Shown here one piece after another: positions 1 through 11,368 of a stretch of 64,000 nucleotides of DNA. This DNA comes from Hypericum androsaemum (Eukaryota > Streptophyta > Magnoliopsida > Malpighiales > Hypericaceae). The notes under the pieces were generated by a model. The model was not told where the DNA came from, ran no database searches, and was given only the letters and a program-made list of their open reading frames with translations. Where the stretch lies: NCBI GenBank assembly GCA_963995505.1, contig OZ023192.1, forward strand, positions 6,989,001-7,053,000. The letters are read 5' to 3'. Numbering within the stretch: position 1 is the first letter of the stretch; every line of letters begins with the position of its first letter. The position numbers were made by a program, and so were the translations under genes.

Positions 1-536
1 GGCTGCTTGGGTGGTGAGCTTCCGCTGCCAGGTCAGTGGCGCAGGCTCGCTCGGATCAACCTAAAATCATATGTATAACAACAGTTCATGGAAATCGTAA
101 GCATTGGAAACTACAAACTAATGCAGGAGATTCTAATCATCTTGTGTAAAGTTCTTTTGCACTGAAGAAGATGAGTAGCAGAAAGCATAATAGCAAACTC
201 AACAACCATCATTCAGGATTCCTCTTTGCACAAACTCAAACAAGTATCATATGAGTTATAACTGACTAATTTGCATGTTTACCAATTTCATAACCGTGTT
301 CATTTAATAGATATTCCGTCTCCATTTATTAGAACTAACTAACATCAGCATCCCCAAAGCAAGGAGTCCACACTCGTTGTGACACAGAAATAAGAAACTT
401 CCAAGACCAAACCACAAGAAAGAAGCTCAACTTCTAACAGAATTCGACAAACAGACTTCACCTTTTCAACCGAAGAATGAGAGGGTTCTTTGTCCTCACT
501 ATCAAGTCCATTCTCTGGCATCTTCCCATCCCACAT
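1..536 (-). CDS. GBA2-like non-lysosomal glucosylceramidase, 5' end (partial)
   Basis: Glucosylceramidases of the GBA2 type hydrolyse glucosylceramide to ceramide and glucose on the cytosolic face of membranes. The gene reads leftwards and leaves the window. A coding exon runs 568-462, with candidate ATGs at 536 and 521. It encodes MPENGLDSEDKEPSHSS then VEK and ends at a GT donor (461-460). Intron 461-61 ends in TTTTAG, and the next exon starts at 60 with VDPSEPAPLTWQRKL, in frame. The string acidic-KEPS..SVEKVDP.PAPLTWQRKL is what I know from the N-terminus of plant GBA2 proteins, before the catalytic domain. Only about 45 residues are visible, so neither the catalytic acids nor intactness can be judged. 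A second, broken set of GBA2 exons lies at 30109-30676. The start choice between the two ATGs is open; 521 gives the shorter family-like N-terminus. Confidence 0.62.
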
Positions 537-1227
537 AATTTCTGAAACCACAGAGTTGTCAAGCGGATCTAAATCAGCAAGCCAGCCCCAATGACGACAT
601 CAAATACACTAGTGGGCCAGAAAACACATTCGAGAAGAAAAAGAACTTCATTAACAGTACAAATAACCAGATAGCCTCAATGATCAAAAGAAGGCCCCGT
701 GTCCCAATCGTATAAAACCCACCAATTAACCATCCAACTACTATTACTAATAATCACATTCTGGTGCTGACAAGATCCCCAGAAAATTCTTTTCCATTTC
801 CTCTTCAAATGTCCCTTAGCCAGTGAACTCATTATATTACACCAAAGGACCAATTCTCCACCAATGTGACCCATGACCATCTTCTCCAAGACAACAAGGT
901 CCCATCAAAATCGTCCCAAAAGAGGAAATCACCGTATCAATTTCGACTTCCCGGTGTGATCAAATAGCCCTCATGTAAGGTGGTCCTAGTACACAATTAC
1001 AGGCCAAACAGTCCAACTGGAACCAGTGGAAAAAGCCACACACTTGCTCAATAACTTTATACCAAACGAGACCAAACCTCCAACTCTCTCCATTGCCTAA
1101 ACCAGGACAGGGAAACAGCCCTAAAGACCAGATCTTTCCGGTCCGGAATACAAACATAATCATCATATTAAAGCAAGCCCGAAATCAAGTTCGAGCTAGT
1201 GTAAAATACTTGTCGGAAAAATTTTAC

Positions 1228-1450
1228 CTTCCGAATACAATTGAGAACAAATGATGTAAAGGGTCGAGAAAGGGGGAGAGGGTACCTCAAAAACAGGGAA
1301 GCGGTTCTTTGTGAGTGGGAAATTTCGACGTCGGAGAAGAGGCCAAAGGGGGGATCTTTAGGCGCTCTGCGAAATCGGTGGTGGTTTAAATGGTCAAATC
1401 TAATTAGCCCATTGGCCGTTTTCCTTTTGGCAGATATGTTACATTTCGTG
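1228..1450 (-). promoter_or_regulatory. Probable 5'UTR exon and leader of the GBA2-like gene
   Basis: Reading minus, a pyrimidine-rich leader (about 1440-1228) ends in CGGAAG followed by a GTAAAA donor at 1227. A TTTAG acceptor lies at 569, immediately before the first coding exon, so a 5'UTR intron of about 660 bp is inferred. No ATG-initiated ORF of useful length starts in the leader. The transcription start is not determined. The plus-strand ORF across the same bases (1241-1453) is taken as a chance shadow. Confidence 0.4.
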
Positions 1451-1454
1451 TAAG

Positions 1455-1984
1455 TTTCTAATTAGTCTATTAGTAATAATGACCTCACAAATATTTATCG
1501 TTCTAATTAGTCTATTACTAATCAGTCTATTAGTAAAAATTAGTATTATTGATTTGTTAAAAATATTTATCGTTCTTATCTCTGTTCAAATAGAACCCAA
1601 AAATACTGAAATATCTTCTTCTTTGGAACCAAATGCTTTCTCATATTTTCGATTAAAAAATATAATAATATTAAATACTTGGCAAAATATGATTTGTTTG
1701 AGCTAATTCAAACCGCTCAAATAAAATAAGAAAGGTCTCTACGTTGAAAACTCAAACAGTGCCAACCAAAAAAGTACTGAAATGTCTTCATGCTTCCTCG
1801 TCATCTTGTTCAAACACGAGGGGGTTAGAAATAGTCAATATACCAATCCAAATAACTCAAAGTCGAAAATTATTAATTAAATTAGAGAAAAGTGGTTGAT
1901 AATTTCTCCCCTGGAACTTGTTCAACACGAGGAACTTAGAAAATTAGTTTTCCTTTGTCATCTTGCTAATATTTTATTGCAGGT
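1455..1984. other. AT-rich intergenic spacer
   Basis: Between the GBA2-like leader and the first repeat there is AT-rich sequence with short degenerate direct repeats (for example the CTAATTAGTCTATTA motif around 1457, 1502 and 1520). No gene or clear element end was seen. Confidence 0.5.
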
Positions 1985-2249
1985 GGGTTCCCACTATTCG
2001 TCTTGTAGTTTTTTTTTCCTAAGGGCCCTCATGTAGTTAGGCCTGCCCAATTTATTTTTGAAGAAATACTACTTCCTATGTATATTATGTCATGTTGGCA
2101 AATCATTAAATATAAAAGTATACTGAGTTCAAGAGTGGATGTCGTGACCAGTTAAGTATATACTGTCCTGGTTTGAACATCATCGCTACTCGATTGGTCA
2201 CAAAGCTTGCATAAGATAATATGGGTAATACAAGTTTTGCCAACAAAGC
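1985..2249 (-). repeat. Dispersed repeat, left part (copy A of the 30676-30970 repeat)
   Basis: This stretch matches 30676-30970 closely, starting at the same base string AGGTGGGTTCCCACTATTCG and running through AAGCTTGCATAAGATA to TTTTGCCAACAAAG. In the 30-kb copy the repeat continues without a break into LINE RNase H sequence. Here it stops at 2249, and the continuation (GGTTTTCAACC(C/T)GCCAATTAATTGAG) resumes at about 4421. The intervening 2.2 kb therefore looks like later inserted material. Confidence 0.6.
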
Positions 2250-3050
2250 TTAATGGAATTATGTTGTTTGATTTTATTCATCGTCATAAAGGCCACATAT
2301 ATAAGAGTTATAAACTTGATTACCAAGTACTCCCGCCATTGCTCTGAAGTGAAAATATTTGGACGAAATTGGTAGAAATTGATATAAAAACTCTCACTAT
2401 TGTTCTGAAGTTGACCTCGTAAAACTTGAGACCTTGGACTTTTTTTAAGGAAGAAATTTATTCAATCAATTCAGCCTCGAAAAATTTGAGATAGAAGAGA
2501 TTCGAAACCTATTTCAGGTTTTGGTGAAATTTTGAAGGAATTTTGGTCGAACAAGCTATTCGTCTCTTACAATGGCTGCGTCTCTTTTTGGTGGTTTTTT
2601 GCTTCTTTTTTCAATGGACTTTTGCGTCTCTTTTAATTGTTGTAGCTATTTTGTGAGTAAGGGTTTTTTTTTTGGTTTGACTCTAATACCATAATAAAAT
2701 ATGCTGCTTGATTTTATTCATCGCCATAAGGCCATATATGTAAAAGTTACAAACTTGATTACCGAGTAATTATTGATTAGAAATCTAACTTAATTTGATC
2801 ACCAAGTAACTAATTAGCAAGTAACTATTGATTAAGAATCTAACTTGATCACCAAATAACTAGGACTAAAACATCTATACGAAAATGATCCTGACCTAGA
2901 ATTTTCGTGAACACATCAGCTAACTGATAATCTGTATGAATCTTTGAAATAATAAACACCATCGCGCTGCTTTTCCATTGCAGAAGATAGATTGCCCTTA
3001 TCCCTGCAATCCAACTTGCGTAACAGAGTCTACGATCCATCCGGGACACC
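2250..3050 (-). mobile_element. Decayed Ty1/copia remnant (LTR pieces plus pol C-terminus)
   Basis: On the minus strand 3049-2849 translates to a copia RNase H tail, with the hallmark string HTDYQLADVFTKILG (usually ..QLADIFTKAL). Just below it lies an LTR-like segment (about 2850-2694). This is followed in the minus sense by TGGTATTAGAGTC (about 2682-2694), a one-mismatch relative of the initiator-Met primer site TGGTATCAGAGC. A second copy of the LTR-like segment sits at about 2255-2345 (GATTTTATTCATCG(T/C)CATAA). The order pol end, LTR, primer site/leader, LTR piece suggests a tandem or rearranged element. Boundaries are approximate and no target duplication was found. Confidence 0.5.
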
Positions 3051-4259
3051 TCTACCAGAAGTATAGATTTTCCTCACCAACTTCAAATGCGCAAAGCATC
3101 ATTTCCTCGAGTTCATCTGATTGCAGTGCATCTATCTCCCAAATAGAACACAAAAGCTTAATTAAATATCTCGAGTTCGACTTTTGTGATATAACTGTGT
3201 GAAATAAGAGTTTTGCAAGAGGTGTGACTCAACACATGAAATAATTAGTAGATATAACGAGTATCCGAATATCAGTTGTTGGTTTAAAGAAATAGTATGT
3301 AGAAAGAGAGAAAAAGAGAATGAAGCATGGTGCCTTTTTGGGGTGAGCTTGCTTTTGCATATTTCCCAAAGACCACTAACTGTTCATATCTCTGCACATG
3401 CACATCCATCCAAACACAATAGACCTGGCTGGGGATGGATGATCTGCATTTTCCAAAAAGCAGACTTGATAGCTTGTATTTTTCATAGATGAGACTAGTT
3501 TGTTTGTTATTGTTAGAGGAAACGAACAAGTGTCTCATTTTTACGTAGGAAATTCAATTCTATGATTGGAATCCACTTGGAGCACATGGGTCAAGAAGCA
3601 TGTTAATAATGTATTCTTCGCGATCTATGGCTCAAGAAGAAACTGCTCCAGCACCTCCAACTTCTTCTCCTGTGACAACTCGTTCCCCTACCAAGTTTGA
3701 TTAATCTTTAGTATTGTCCGGTGGATACTCTTAAATGAAATTAAAACAACCATCACATCACTCTAACCTAATGATGATACTATAATGTACTATTATTATT
3801 ATTATTCATCAGAGATTACTAGTTTATTCCAAGTGTCTCATTCCCCCTACACTACACTACACTACACTAGTTGTTGCATCAACTCAACACATCGGCCGGG
3901 GCCAGTCTGCATCAATGCATGTTAATAACGAACTGTGTTATTCTGGATCTATCTATGGCTCAATCAAGAAGAAACAACAATCTGTGGGAAATAAGCTTGC
4001 CTTTTCTGGGATCATGAACAACTTGAAACATCATAACCCAGCGGTCTCAATCTACAAATTTCTACAACTGGATTCGAGTTCTTGATCAGATAATGTGTCA
4101 GGTCATCATTCTCGGGGGATGTGGAAGTTCACTTCAGAGGAAAAAGGAATCTGGATTGCTGTAGTTGAGGAACTATTAGCCAAGGGAATGAGAATGATGT
4201 AGCTGGTTCAAGAATACTTCAACCAGATGTTGCATTACATGTAGTTGCACCCTGTCATC
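3051..4259. other. Spacer inside the split repeat; no gene seen
   Basis: No credible coding exon was found. Two loosely similar segments (about 3595-3650 and 3915-3990) share GCATGTTAATAA, TCTATGGCTCAA and AAGAAGAAAC. Short tandem ACTAC units lie near 3851-3868. The material separates the two halves of the repeat that is continuous at 30676-31470. Confidence 0.4.
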
Positions 4260-5270
4260 TGAAGTGGTTCTCATCTCTTCTAATTCCACCTTACTTAATA
4301 TTGCTCATTGAACATTGGATATCTCTTGTAGGGTTTGGTGAACAACTTTCCTCCGTCCTGCATTTCAAGGCTTGGATCATTATGTTTCTTCCCACACAAC
4401 GTAGTGCAGCACATTCGAACTTGGTTTTCAACCCGCCAATTAATTGAGAAGGTCTTCTCGTTGTTCATGCAATCCTGTAGGATAAGTACCACCTCAGAGC
4501 ATATCTTTGTTCTATCTATTCAATTGCCATCCTTAAAGCCTTCACTTCTGTTTCTAATACTGAAACCACTTGTGTACTTGCACCTTGACCACCAACAATG
4601 TGACTTAAAAACCCTATAAAAAACAACGTGACTTAAATAATTTCTAGCCACTGCAACTAGCATCGTACTTAGACCTTCTTTAAATAAGGTTGCGTCGCAA
4701 TTGACTATCACTTCAAGTCGTTGTAGTGGCAACTATCTTTGGCATTCTGCCCTTGCACATCTTTGTGTCTGTCTACGCTGTTGTAGGGAATTCCATTCCT
4801 CCCATCCAGTAGTTACCTTTTGAGCTATAATTGTAGGATTTAAGTGATATGGAAGCTAGATGTCCCTCCAAAACTCAAGCTTTAGATGGCGACTTGCAAC
4901 AGTGAGTATTCCTACACTGGAAAAGACGTTTTTGGGTAATATGATACATGAAACTTGTGTGGAATTGATCCTAAAATCATTATGCATATGTTATTTTGGT
5001 GTCCTCATGCTAGAGCCTCATGTTTCAATGCTCATTTTATTACAAATCTGACGAAGAATATTTAATGTCTTTTTGAGGAATGGTTTACAAAAATTAAAAA
5101 TCAACTGTTTCAGCTAGGAAACAAGGAGATGATATTACTAATAATCTTTATATATTGGCATATCTGGAAAACAAGAAATGCTTCAAATTTTGAAGGAAGT
5201 ACTTACATTAGCCATGGATCGTTCCGAATATCAATGGATTGATCATTCCCAATTTTCCACACTACATTCT
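4260..5270. mobile_element. LINE fragment with an inverted 5' segment (RNase H minus, zf-RVT plus)
   Basis: On the minus strand 4732-4520 reads as a plant LINE RNase H domain (VNCDATLFKEG, then VAVARNYLSHVV), and it matches the 31236-31039 copy. On the plus strand, 4845-5270 reads as the zf-RVT/linker region: IWKLDVPPKLKL, RWRLATVSIPT, and later FIYWHIWKTRNAS. In the second locus both parts are on the same (minus) strand, and 31310-31470 is the reverse complement of 5020-5170. The left locus is therefore inverted at about 4830-4845. 5'-inverted LINE copies are known products of twin priming during target-primed reverse transcription. Both parts are riddled with stops. Confidence 0.55.
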
Positions 5271-5746
5271 CTTTGATTTATTATTTTTCGAGAGCTCCTT
5301 CTGCCTCGCATGCAAGAAAGTCTGTTCGGGATAACATAATCCTTTTAAAATCTCTACACACAACAAGTTAGGTTAGACAATATCTTTCAAGAGTCTTTCC
5401 CTAATAAAGCATGAAGATAGAGTTTGATTAAATGTATATCAGAATTTGGTTCGATCATAGTAGAAAAGGCTAAGCATATTGGTGCATGAGTACTAAACTA
5501 AGTTGTCGAGAGTACTAGAGTATGTTACTCATGCAAAAGTATAAATCTAGTATATTGAGAGGAGCCACGTTCCAATATCCAATTTAGCCATGTAATTGAA
5601 ATGAAGAGAAGAAACATGAATTTTGTAGGATCTATGATAAATTACCGAAATTCGACGGGACATGTAATAGAAGATAATATAAAGCTCAGAGCTATTTCGA
5701 GGTAGTTCGTTCTTTTCCATGGCTTATGTTTTCATTGTACTTGCAG
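5271..5746. other. Spacer before the GEM-like exon
   Basis: AT-rich sequence with no recognised upstream exon of the GRAM-domain fragment. A splice acceptor (TACTTGCAG) ends at 5746. Confidence 0.4.
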
Positions 5747-5923
5747 GTTATGATCCCTGTGATGAAAATTAAGGAGTTCAACAAGAGTGTGAATGTGAAG
5801 AATCCATCAGAGAAGTATATACAACTTGTGACAGTTGATGATTTCGATTTCTGGTTTATGGATTTTTTCAACTACCAAAAAGCCCTCAAGTATCTTCATC
5901 AAACAATATCATCGTTAAAATGA
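5747..5923 (+). pseudogene. Terminal exon of a GEM-like GRAM-domain protein (orphan)
   Basis: After a good acceptor (CATTGTACTTGCAG ending at 5746) the plus strand encodes about 58 residues and a TGA at 5921-5923. Diagnostic strings are VMIPVMKIKEFNKS, NPSEKYIQLVTVDDFDFWFM and NYQKALKYLHQ. These match the end of the GRAM domain of plant GEM-like/ABA-responsive proteins, which usually read ..KYIE.VTVD.FDFWFMGFLNYQKA. The upstream exons (the rest of the GRAM domain and the proline-rich N-terminus) were not found in the preceding 2 kb. The exon itself is open. I infer a gene fragment stranded by element insertions. An unseen distant upstream exon is possible but unlikely. Confidence 0.55.
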
Positions 5924-6504
5924 TAGTAAAGATTCCACCTCTCTTCGTTTTTTTTCAATTTAAAGAAGTTTTTGTACCAAGATAGAAATTGTACAAAGTT
6001 AAAAGTTGATCGTACACAAATTACAATTTCAAAAAAGATTATCTATTGAAATTTCACAAGCTTGTGCATGATTTGATGAGCAAACTTGAATTGTATATAT
6101 GGTATTAACAACTTGGAGAAAAAGATGAACGAAACGGCACGAAGAGGGAGATGCCATTTCCCTTGATATAGCAAACAGAAAAAGATACCAAAATTTTTCG
6201 AGACAGAATGTTAAAATCTCCATACCTATTTTTTAGATATATATTTGGTTATTATGCAGAATCATATTTGAGCCTGCTCGAAAATATGTTTTATTGTGGG
6301 ATTCTCCAACATTTCAAAACAACTAGAAATTAGATTAGTGGTCAGATTTCGATTATGTTAGCAAGAGACGAGATAGAAGCCAGAGCACTCTTACAAAAAG
6401 TTGAAATAAGAGTCAAAATCAATTCATTCTCTTCGTTACGTACTTCTTATAAGAAATAATCCACCTTCCAAAACTAAGGTCATCATATGTGGATCATAAA
6501 CATC
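5924..6504. other. Spacer between the GEM-like exon and the protease promoter
   Basis: AT-rich; no gene or element signature recognised. The minus-strand ORF at 6029-6223 has no family resemblance. Confidence 0.4.
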
Positions 6505-6552
6505 CTATAAATATCATATAGAGTGGATATCATCATCTTCCAGAGATAGTAC
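6505..6552 (+). promoter_or_regulatory. TATA box and 5'UTR start of the disrupted cysteine protease
   Basis: CTATAAATAT at 6505-6514 is followed by a leader that ends at AGTAC (6548-6552), where the copia element begins. The same leader resumes after the element at 12926 (AGTAC) and reaches an ATG at 12968. With the element removed, the TATA-to-ATG distance would be about 80 nt, normal for a plant promoter. The link is inferred from the target duplication and the spacing. Confidence 0.5.
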
Positions 6553-7445
6553 TGTTGGATTTGTGAATGAGCCCAAAGAAGGCTCAAAGTCCAAAAGCCC
6601 AAAAGAGAAAATGAAAAGTGTCATCCCACATTGAAAAGTGGCACCAACCTTTCATAGTTTATAAGGAGAAGCTCCTTGTTAGCTAGGAAAGAAGTTGACC
6701 ACCTGGAAGGACAGCCAACTCGGACCGCACGCGCTCGCACTCGTGCACGCGCGTGTGCGTGTGCGTGTGCGTGTGCGCATGGCGCATTGGACGCAGGTCA
6801 CAATGGGCGCTTTGTGGCGCACTTGGCACTTCGCCTTAAGTATTTTGCCCGGGTCCGGAGAAAGCTGCGCAGCTACCGAAGTGACGAGGAGTTGCGAGCA
6901 CCTTCCAGGATGGCCACCGAAGAGGCTCGAAGGGCTGGAATGTCCAGGAGACTTCCAGAAGGCCGAAGGGTTGCGAGATCCATCGCGAAAGGGAGCCAGC
7001 ACGGTCTGGGCGTGCCTGGAAGGATCCAGAAGCTACCGAAGGGCCACGAGCGCAGCCAGCTAGCCTGCTGGCCGAACGGACGCGTCCCTTCGGGGTGGCT
7101 ACTTCCCTGCCTCCTCCAGCCTATAAATAGGCCTACCCCCTTGCCATTTTCCTCATCCCAGCAGCAAATGCACTCTCTATAGCATTGTTGTCTTCTTTTC
7201 TCCCCCGTTCTTCACTTACAAGTCCGTCCGAAAGTTCTCGGTATATAAGGGTTCACCCGAAAATTTTGAGATACGTGTGCAACATTCTTGGAAATGCCCT
7301 AACAGTCATTGTATCTTGGGGACGATTGCCGTAGCCCGTACCACACTGAAATATACGGGGCAATCTAGTCTTACGGAGAAAGTGTCCAACACTTGCCTTG
7401 ACTGCCGTAGTTCCTAATTAAGTACACCACCTCCGACCAACAACA
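6553..7445 (+). repeat. 5' LTR of copia element (893 bp)
   Basis: The LTR starts TGTTGGATTTGTG and ends CCAACAACA, matching 11912-12925. It is flanked on the outside by AGTAC (6548-6552), the same five bases that follow the 3' LTR. CTATAAATAG at 7121-7130 is a good TATA box. Compared with the 3' LTR it has a shorter CG-rich simple repeat (about 6725-6785) and lacks roughly 30 bp near 6836. The 168-codon ORF across it is low-complexity and is not taken as a gene. Confidence 0.9.
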
Positions 7446-7447
7446 AT

Positions 7448-7460
7448 CGTAAGACGAGAT
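7448..7460 (+). promoter_or_regulatory. Atypical primer-binding region, self-complementary to U5
   Basis: The 13 bases CGTAAGACGAGAT just inside the 5' LTR are the exact reverse complement of 12843-12855 in the 3' LTR. They match 7363-7375 of the 5' LTR with one mismatch. The sequence does not begin TGG and so does not fit a tRNA 3' end. It could prime by fold-back, use an internal (anticodon-half) tRNA primer, or simply form a U5-leader stem as in retroviruses. Confidence 0.45.
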
Positions 7461-7473
7461 CGTATACTTGAAG

Positions 7474-10400
7474 ATGGCATCGTCAAGCACCGTACCAATG
7501 CCAGCAGTCTCGGGAACTGTCCATGCCGAAAGGTCGGCCAAGTTCAACGGTACCGAGTTCAAGAGGTGGCAACAGAAGATGACGTTCTATCTGACCACGC
7601 TTAACCTAGTTCGGTTCCTGAAAGAGGAAGCACCAAAGATAGCAGAAAACGAGACGGATCAACAGAAGATCAACGCTCTCGACCCGTGGAGTCACAGCGA
7701 CTTCCTATGCCAGAACTATGTCCTGAATGGACTAGACGATACGCTCTACAACATCTACGCGGAAGCAAAGACTGCTAAGGAGCTGTGGAGTTCACTCGAG
7801 AAGAAGTACAAAATGGAGGATGCCGGGACGAAGAAATTCATCGTCAGACGATTCCTCGACTTCAAGATGGTGGACTCCAAGAAGGTCATCGACCAAGTGC
7901 AGGAGTTGCAGCTGATCCTTCACGAGATCCAAGCCGAAGGGATGCAACTCAGCGAGTCCTTCCAAGTAGCTACGATGATCGAGAAGCTCCCCCCGCTCTG
8001 GAAGGACTTCAAGAGCTACCTCAAGCACAAGAGGAAGGACATGGGCCTAGAAGACCTGATCGTGAGAGTTAGGATCGAGGAAGACAACCGAAAGTCCGAA
8101 GTCAAGCAAGGCAAGGCCAACTCTGAGACCACCGTGCACCTCGCCGAGGGAAAAGGTGGCAAGAAGAGGAAGAAGTCTGGGGATAAGCAGGAGAAGCAAG
8201 AGCCCAAGAAGAAAAAGAACAAAAAGATCAAGGGCGACTGCTACAACTGCGGCAAACCCGGACACATGGTTAAGGACTTTCGCCAGCCGAAGAAGGACGA
8301 CCAAGGAAAGGCTAACCTGGCTGAAGACTTGTCCCAGATGGATCTGTCAGCCGTGGTGTTTGAAGCCAACCTGGTGGACAGTCCGAGAGAGTGGTTCATG
8401 GACACAGGAGCTACCCGCCACATCTGCTCGGACAAGGAGATGTTCTCGAGCTATATCTCGATCACCGGCCGAAAGCTGTTCATGGAAAACTCTGCAACAT
8501 CCAAGATCGTCGGTCTGGGTAAGGTGGTCCTGAAGCTGACCTCAGGAAAGGAGCTGACCCTCAAGGATGTGCTGCATGTCCCGGACATCTGCAAGAACTT
8601 AGTTTCTGGCTCACTGTTAAGCAAAGCCTGTCTTAAGCTTGTATTTGAGGCTGATAAGTTTGTACTGACTAAAGCGGGTCAAATCATAGGAAAGAGTTAT
8701 CTAGAAAAGGGGCTATTTTAAGATGAATGTAATAACTGTACATCGCACCTTTAACGGTGAAAATAAAGATAATGCTTCTTCTTACTTGGCCGAGTGTTCT
8801 AATTTATGGCATGGTAGATTAGGACACGTAAATTTAAACTCGCTAAGAAAGTTAGTAAGTTTAAATTTATTACCGAATCTAGAGTTCAACCCATCCGATA
8901 AATGTGAAGTATGTGTGGAGGCTAAAATGACCAAATCACCTTTCCATTCGGTGGAAAGAAGTACTACGCCTTTAGAGTTAATTCATACGGACACTTGCGA
9001 TATGAAACACGTGCAAACTAAAGGCGGGAAGAAATACTTTATCACGTTTATCTATGATTGCACGAGATACTGTTATGTATATCTCCTAAAGGGCAAAGAC
9101 GAAGCTCTTGATGCCTTTAAGAGATATAAGAATGAGGTTGAAAATCAACTCAGCGTGAAAATCAAAATGATCTGAAGTGATCGAGGGGGAGAATATGTAG
9201 CTCCGTTTGATGAACTCTGTCAAGAACATGTGATTATTCATCAAATGACTGCTCCATACTCACCTCAATCAAATGGCGTAGCTGAACGCAAAAATCAAAC
9301 TCTTAAGGAGATGATGAACGCTATGTTGATTAGCTCGGGCTTACCCCAGAACATGTGGGGGGAAGCTGTACTCTCAGCTAACCACATTCTAAACAAATTA
9401 CCACACAAGAAAAGGGATAAAACCCCATATGAACTATGGAAAGGAAGGAAGCCTTCCTACGGTTACCTTAAAGTGTAGGGGTGCCTAGCAAAGGTCGAAG
9501 TACCTAAGCCTAAGCAGGTGAGAATAGGACCCAAGACCATTGATTGCATCTTTATCGGATATGCGCAAAATAGTAGTGCTTATCAGTTTTTGGTGCATAA
9601 ATCTGAAAACCCTGAGATAAACGTGGGAATGGTCATAGAATCAAGGAACGCAATGTTCTTTGAGAATAGCTTTCCTAATAAGGAAAGAGAGGAAGGGAGT
9701 CCAAAGAAAAGGGCTCACGAGACTATGCAAGGGTCAAATCAGGAAGATGATGAACCTAGACGTAGTAAACGGACGAAAGTAACCAAATCTTTTGGTCCAG
9801 ATTATCTAACCTATGCGTTAGAAGATGAACCCAGGATAATCCAAGAGGCATTGTCCAGTCCAGATGCTCCTCTCTGGAAGGAAGCTATCAATAGTGAGAT
9901 AGAATCCATTATGCAAAACCACACGTGGGAAATCGTGGATCTCCCACCGGGCTGCAAACCTTTGGGATGCAGGTGGATCCTAAAAAAGAAATACAAAGCT
10001 GATGGATCAATCGACAAGTACAAAGCTCGATTGGTAGCTAAGGGGTTCAAACAGAAGGAGGGATATGATTTCTTTGACACATATTCACCGGTCACAAGAA
10101 TCACATCAATTAGAGTACTCATAGCTATTGCGGTACTCTATAACATTGAGATCCACCAAATGGACGTAAAAAAGCCTTTCCTAAATGGAGAACTGGAAGA
10201 GGAGATATACATGGAGCAACCTGAAGGGTTTGTGGCTCCCGGTCAAGAGCATAAAGTGTGTCGGCTAGTCAAGTCACTATACGGGCTAAAACAAGTGCCA
10301 AAACAGTGGCACGAGAAATTTGACGGAACAATGCTATCGAATGGATTTAAGATCAATGAGTGCGATAAATGTGTTTACATTAAGGGCACACCTGAAGCTT

Positions 10401-11368
10401 ACGTAATTGTATATCTCTACGTAGATGACTTACTAATTATGGGAAGCAATAAAGAGGTTATTGTGAAAACTAAGAACATGTTAAAGAACCACTTTGACAT
10501 GAAAGATATGGGTCTGGCAGACGTCATACTAGGAATAAAAATCTCTAGGAAAGCTGACTAAATTATCTTGACGCAATCCCACTACGTGGAAAGCGTGCTC
10601 AAGAAATTTGAAGCATTTGACAAACCTCCGGTTAAGACTCCAGTAGATTTGAATCTACACTTAGCTAAGAATCGAGGGGATCCAGTATCTCAACTGAGGT
10701 ATGCGCAGATTATCGGGAGCTTGATGTATTTAACAAACTGCACACGTCCCGATATTGCGTACTCAGTTAGTAAGCTTAGTAGATTCACAAGTAATCCAGG
10801 GAAGGATCACTGGTTAGCTCTGGAAAGAGTTTTACGGTACTTAAAACATACCATAAACTATGGCATACATTATGCTAAATATCCAGCTGTATTAGAAGGA
10901 TACAGTGACGCAAACTGGATATCAGACACTAAGGACTCCAAATCCACGAGTGGATACGTATTCACCATAGGAGGAGGAGCTGTGTCTTGGAAGTCCTCTA
11001 AACAAACGTGCATAGCTCGATCCACCATGGAGTCGGAGTTTATAGCACTAGACAAAGCTGGGGAAGAAGCTGTATGGCTCAGAAACTTCCTAGAGGATAT
11101 TCCGTGCTGGAGCAAATCGGTGTCTCCCGTATTGATACATTGTGATAGTATGTTTGCAATCGGGAGAGCACAAAGTACAATGTACAACAGAAAGTCACGA
11201 CATATCCGTCGGAGACACAATACCGTTAGACAGTTGATCTCTAGTAGGGTGATCACCATTAATTACGTAAAGTACAAGGACAACTTAGCTGATCCTTTTA
11301 CGAAAAAAATCAATAGAGATCAAATGTACAACACAGTAAGGGGAATGGAATTAAAATCCATACACTAA
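7474..11368 (+). pseudogene. copia gag-pol polyprotein, broken
   Basis: ATG at 7474 (the in-frame TTG at 7468 is not needed). Gag runs to a zinc knuckle at about 8239-8280 reading [14 protein letters not shown]; the last cysteine of CX2CX4HX4C is replaced by F (TTT, 8278-8280). The protease motif DTGA lies at 8401-8412. After stop 8719-8721 the frame shifts by one base in a T run. Then follow the GAG-pre-integrase (LWHGRLGHVN), the integrase core (IHTDTCDM, SDRGGEY after a TGA at 9173-9175, then SPQSNGVAERKNQT with the catalytic E), a TAG at 9476-9478, RT with YVDDLLIM at about 10417-10440, a TAA at 10559-10561, and RNase H ending at 11368 (ADPFTKKI near the end). The breaks look like ordinary decay; two of the stops are explained by single C-to-T or G-to-A changes. 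Confidence 0.9.

Noticed and set aside
1241..1453. 70-codon plus ORF
   Set aside because: Overlaps the inferred minus-strand leader of the GBA2-like gene and has no family resemblance.
6676..7182. 168-codon plus-strand ORF rich in Ala/Arg repeats, and overlapping ORFs on both strands
   Set aside because: It lies wholly inside the copia 5' LTR and is generated by CG-rich simple sequence; the equivalent ORFs in the 3' LTR differ in frame and length.
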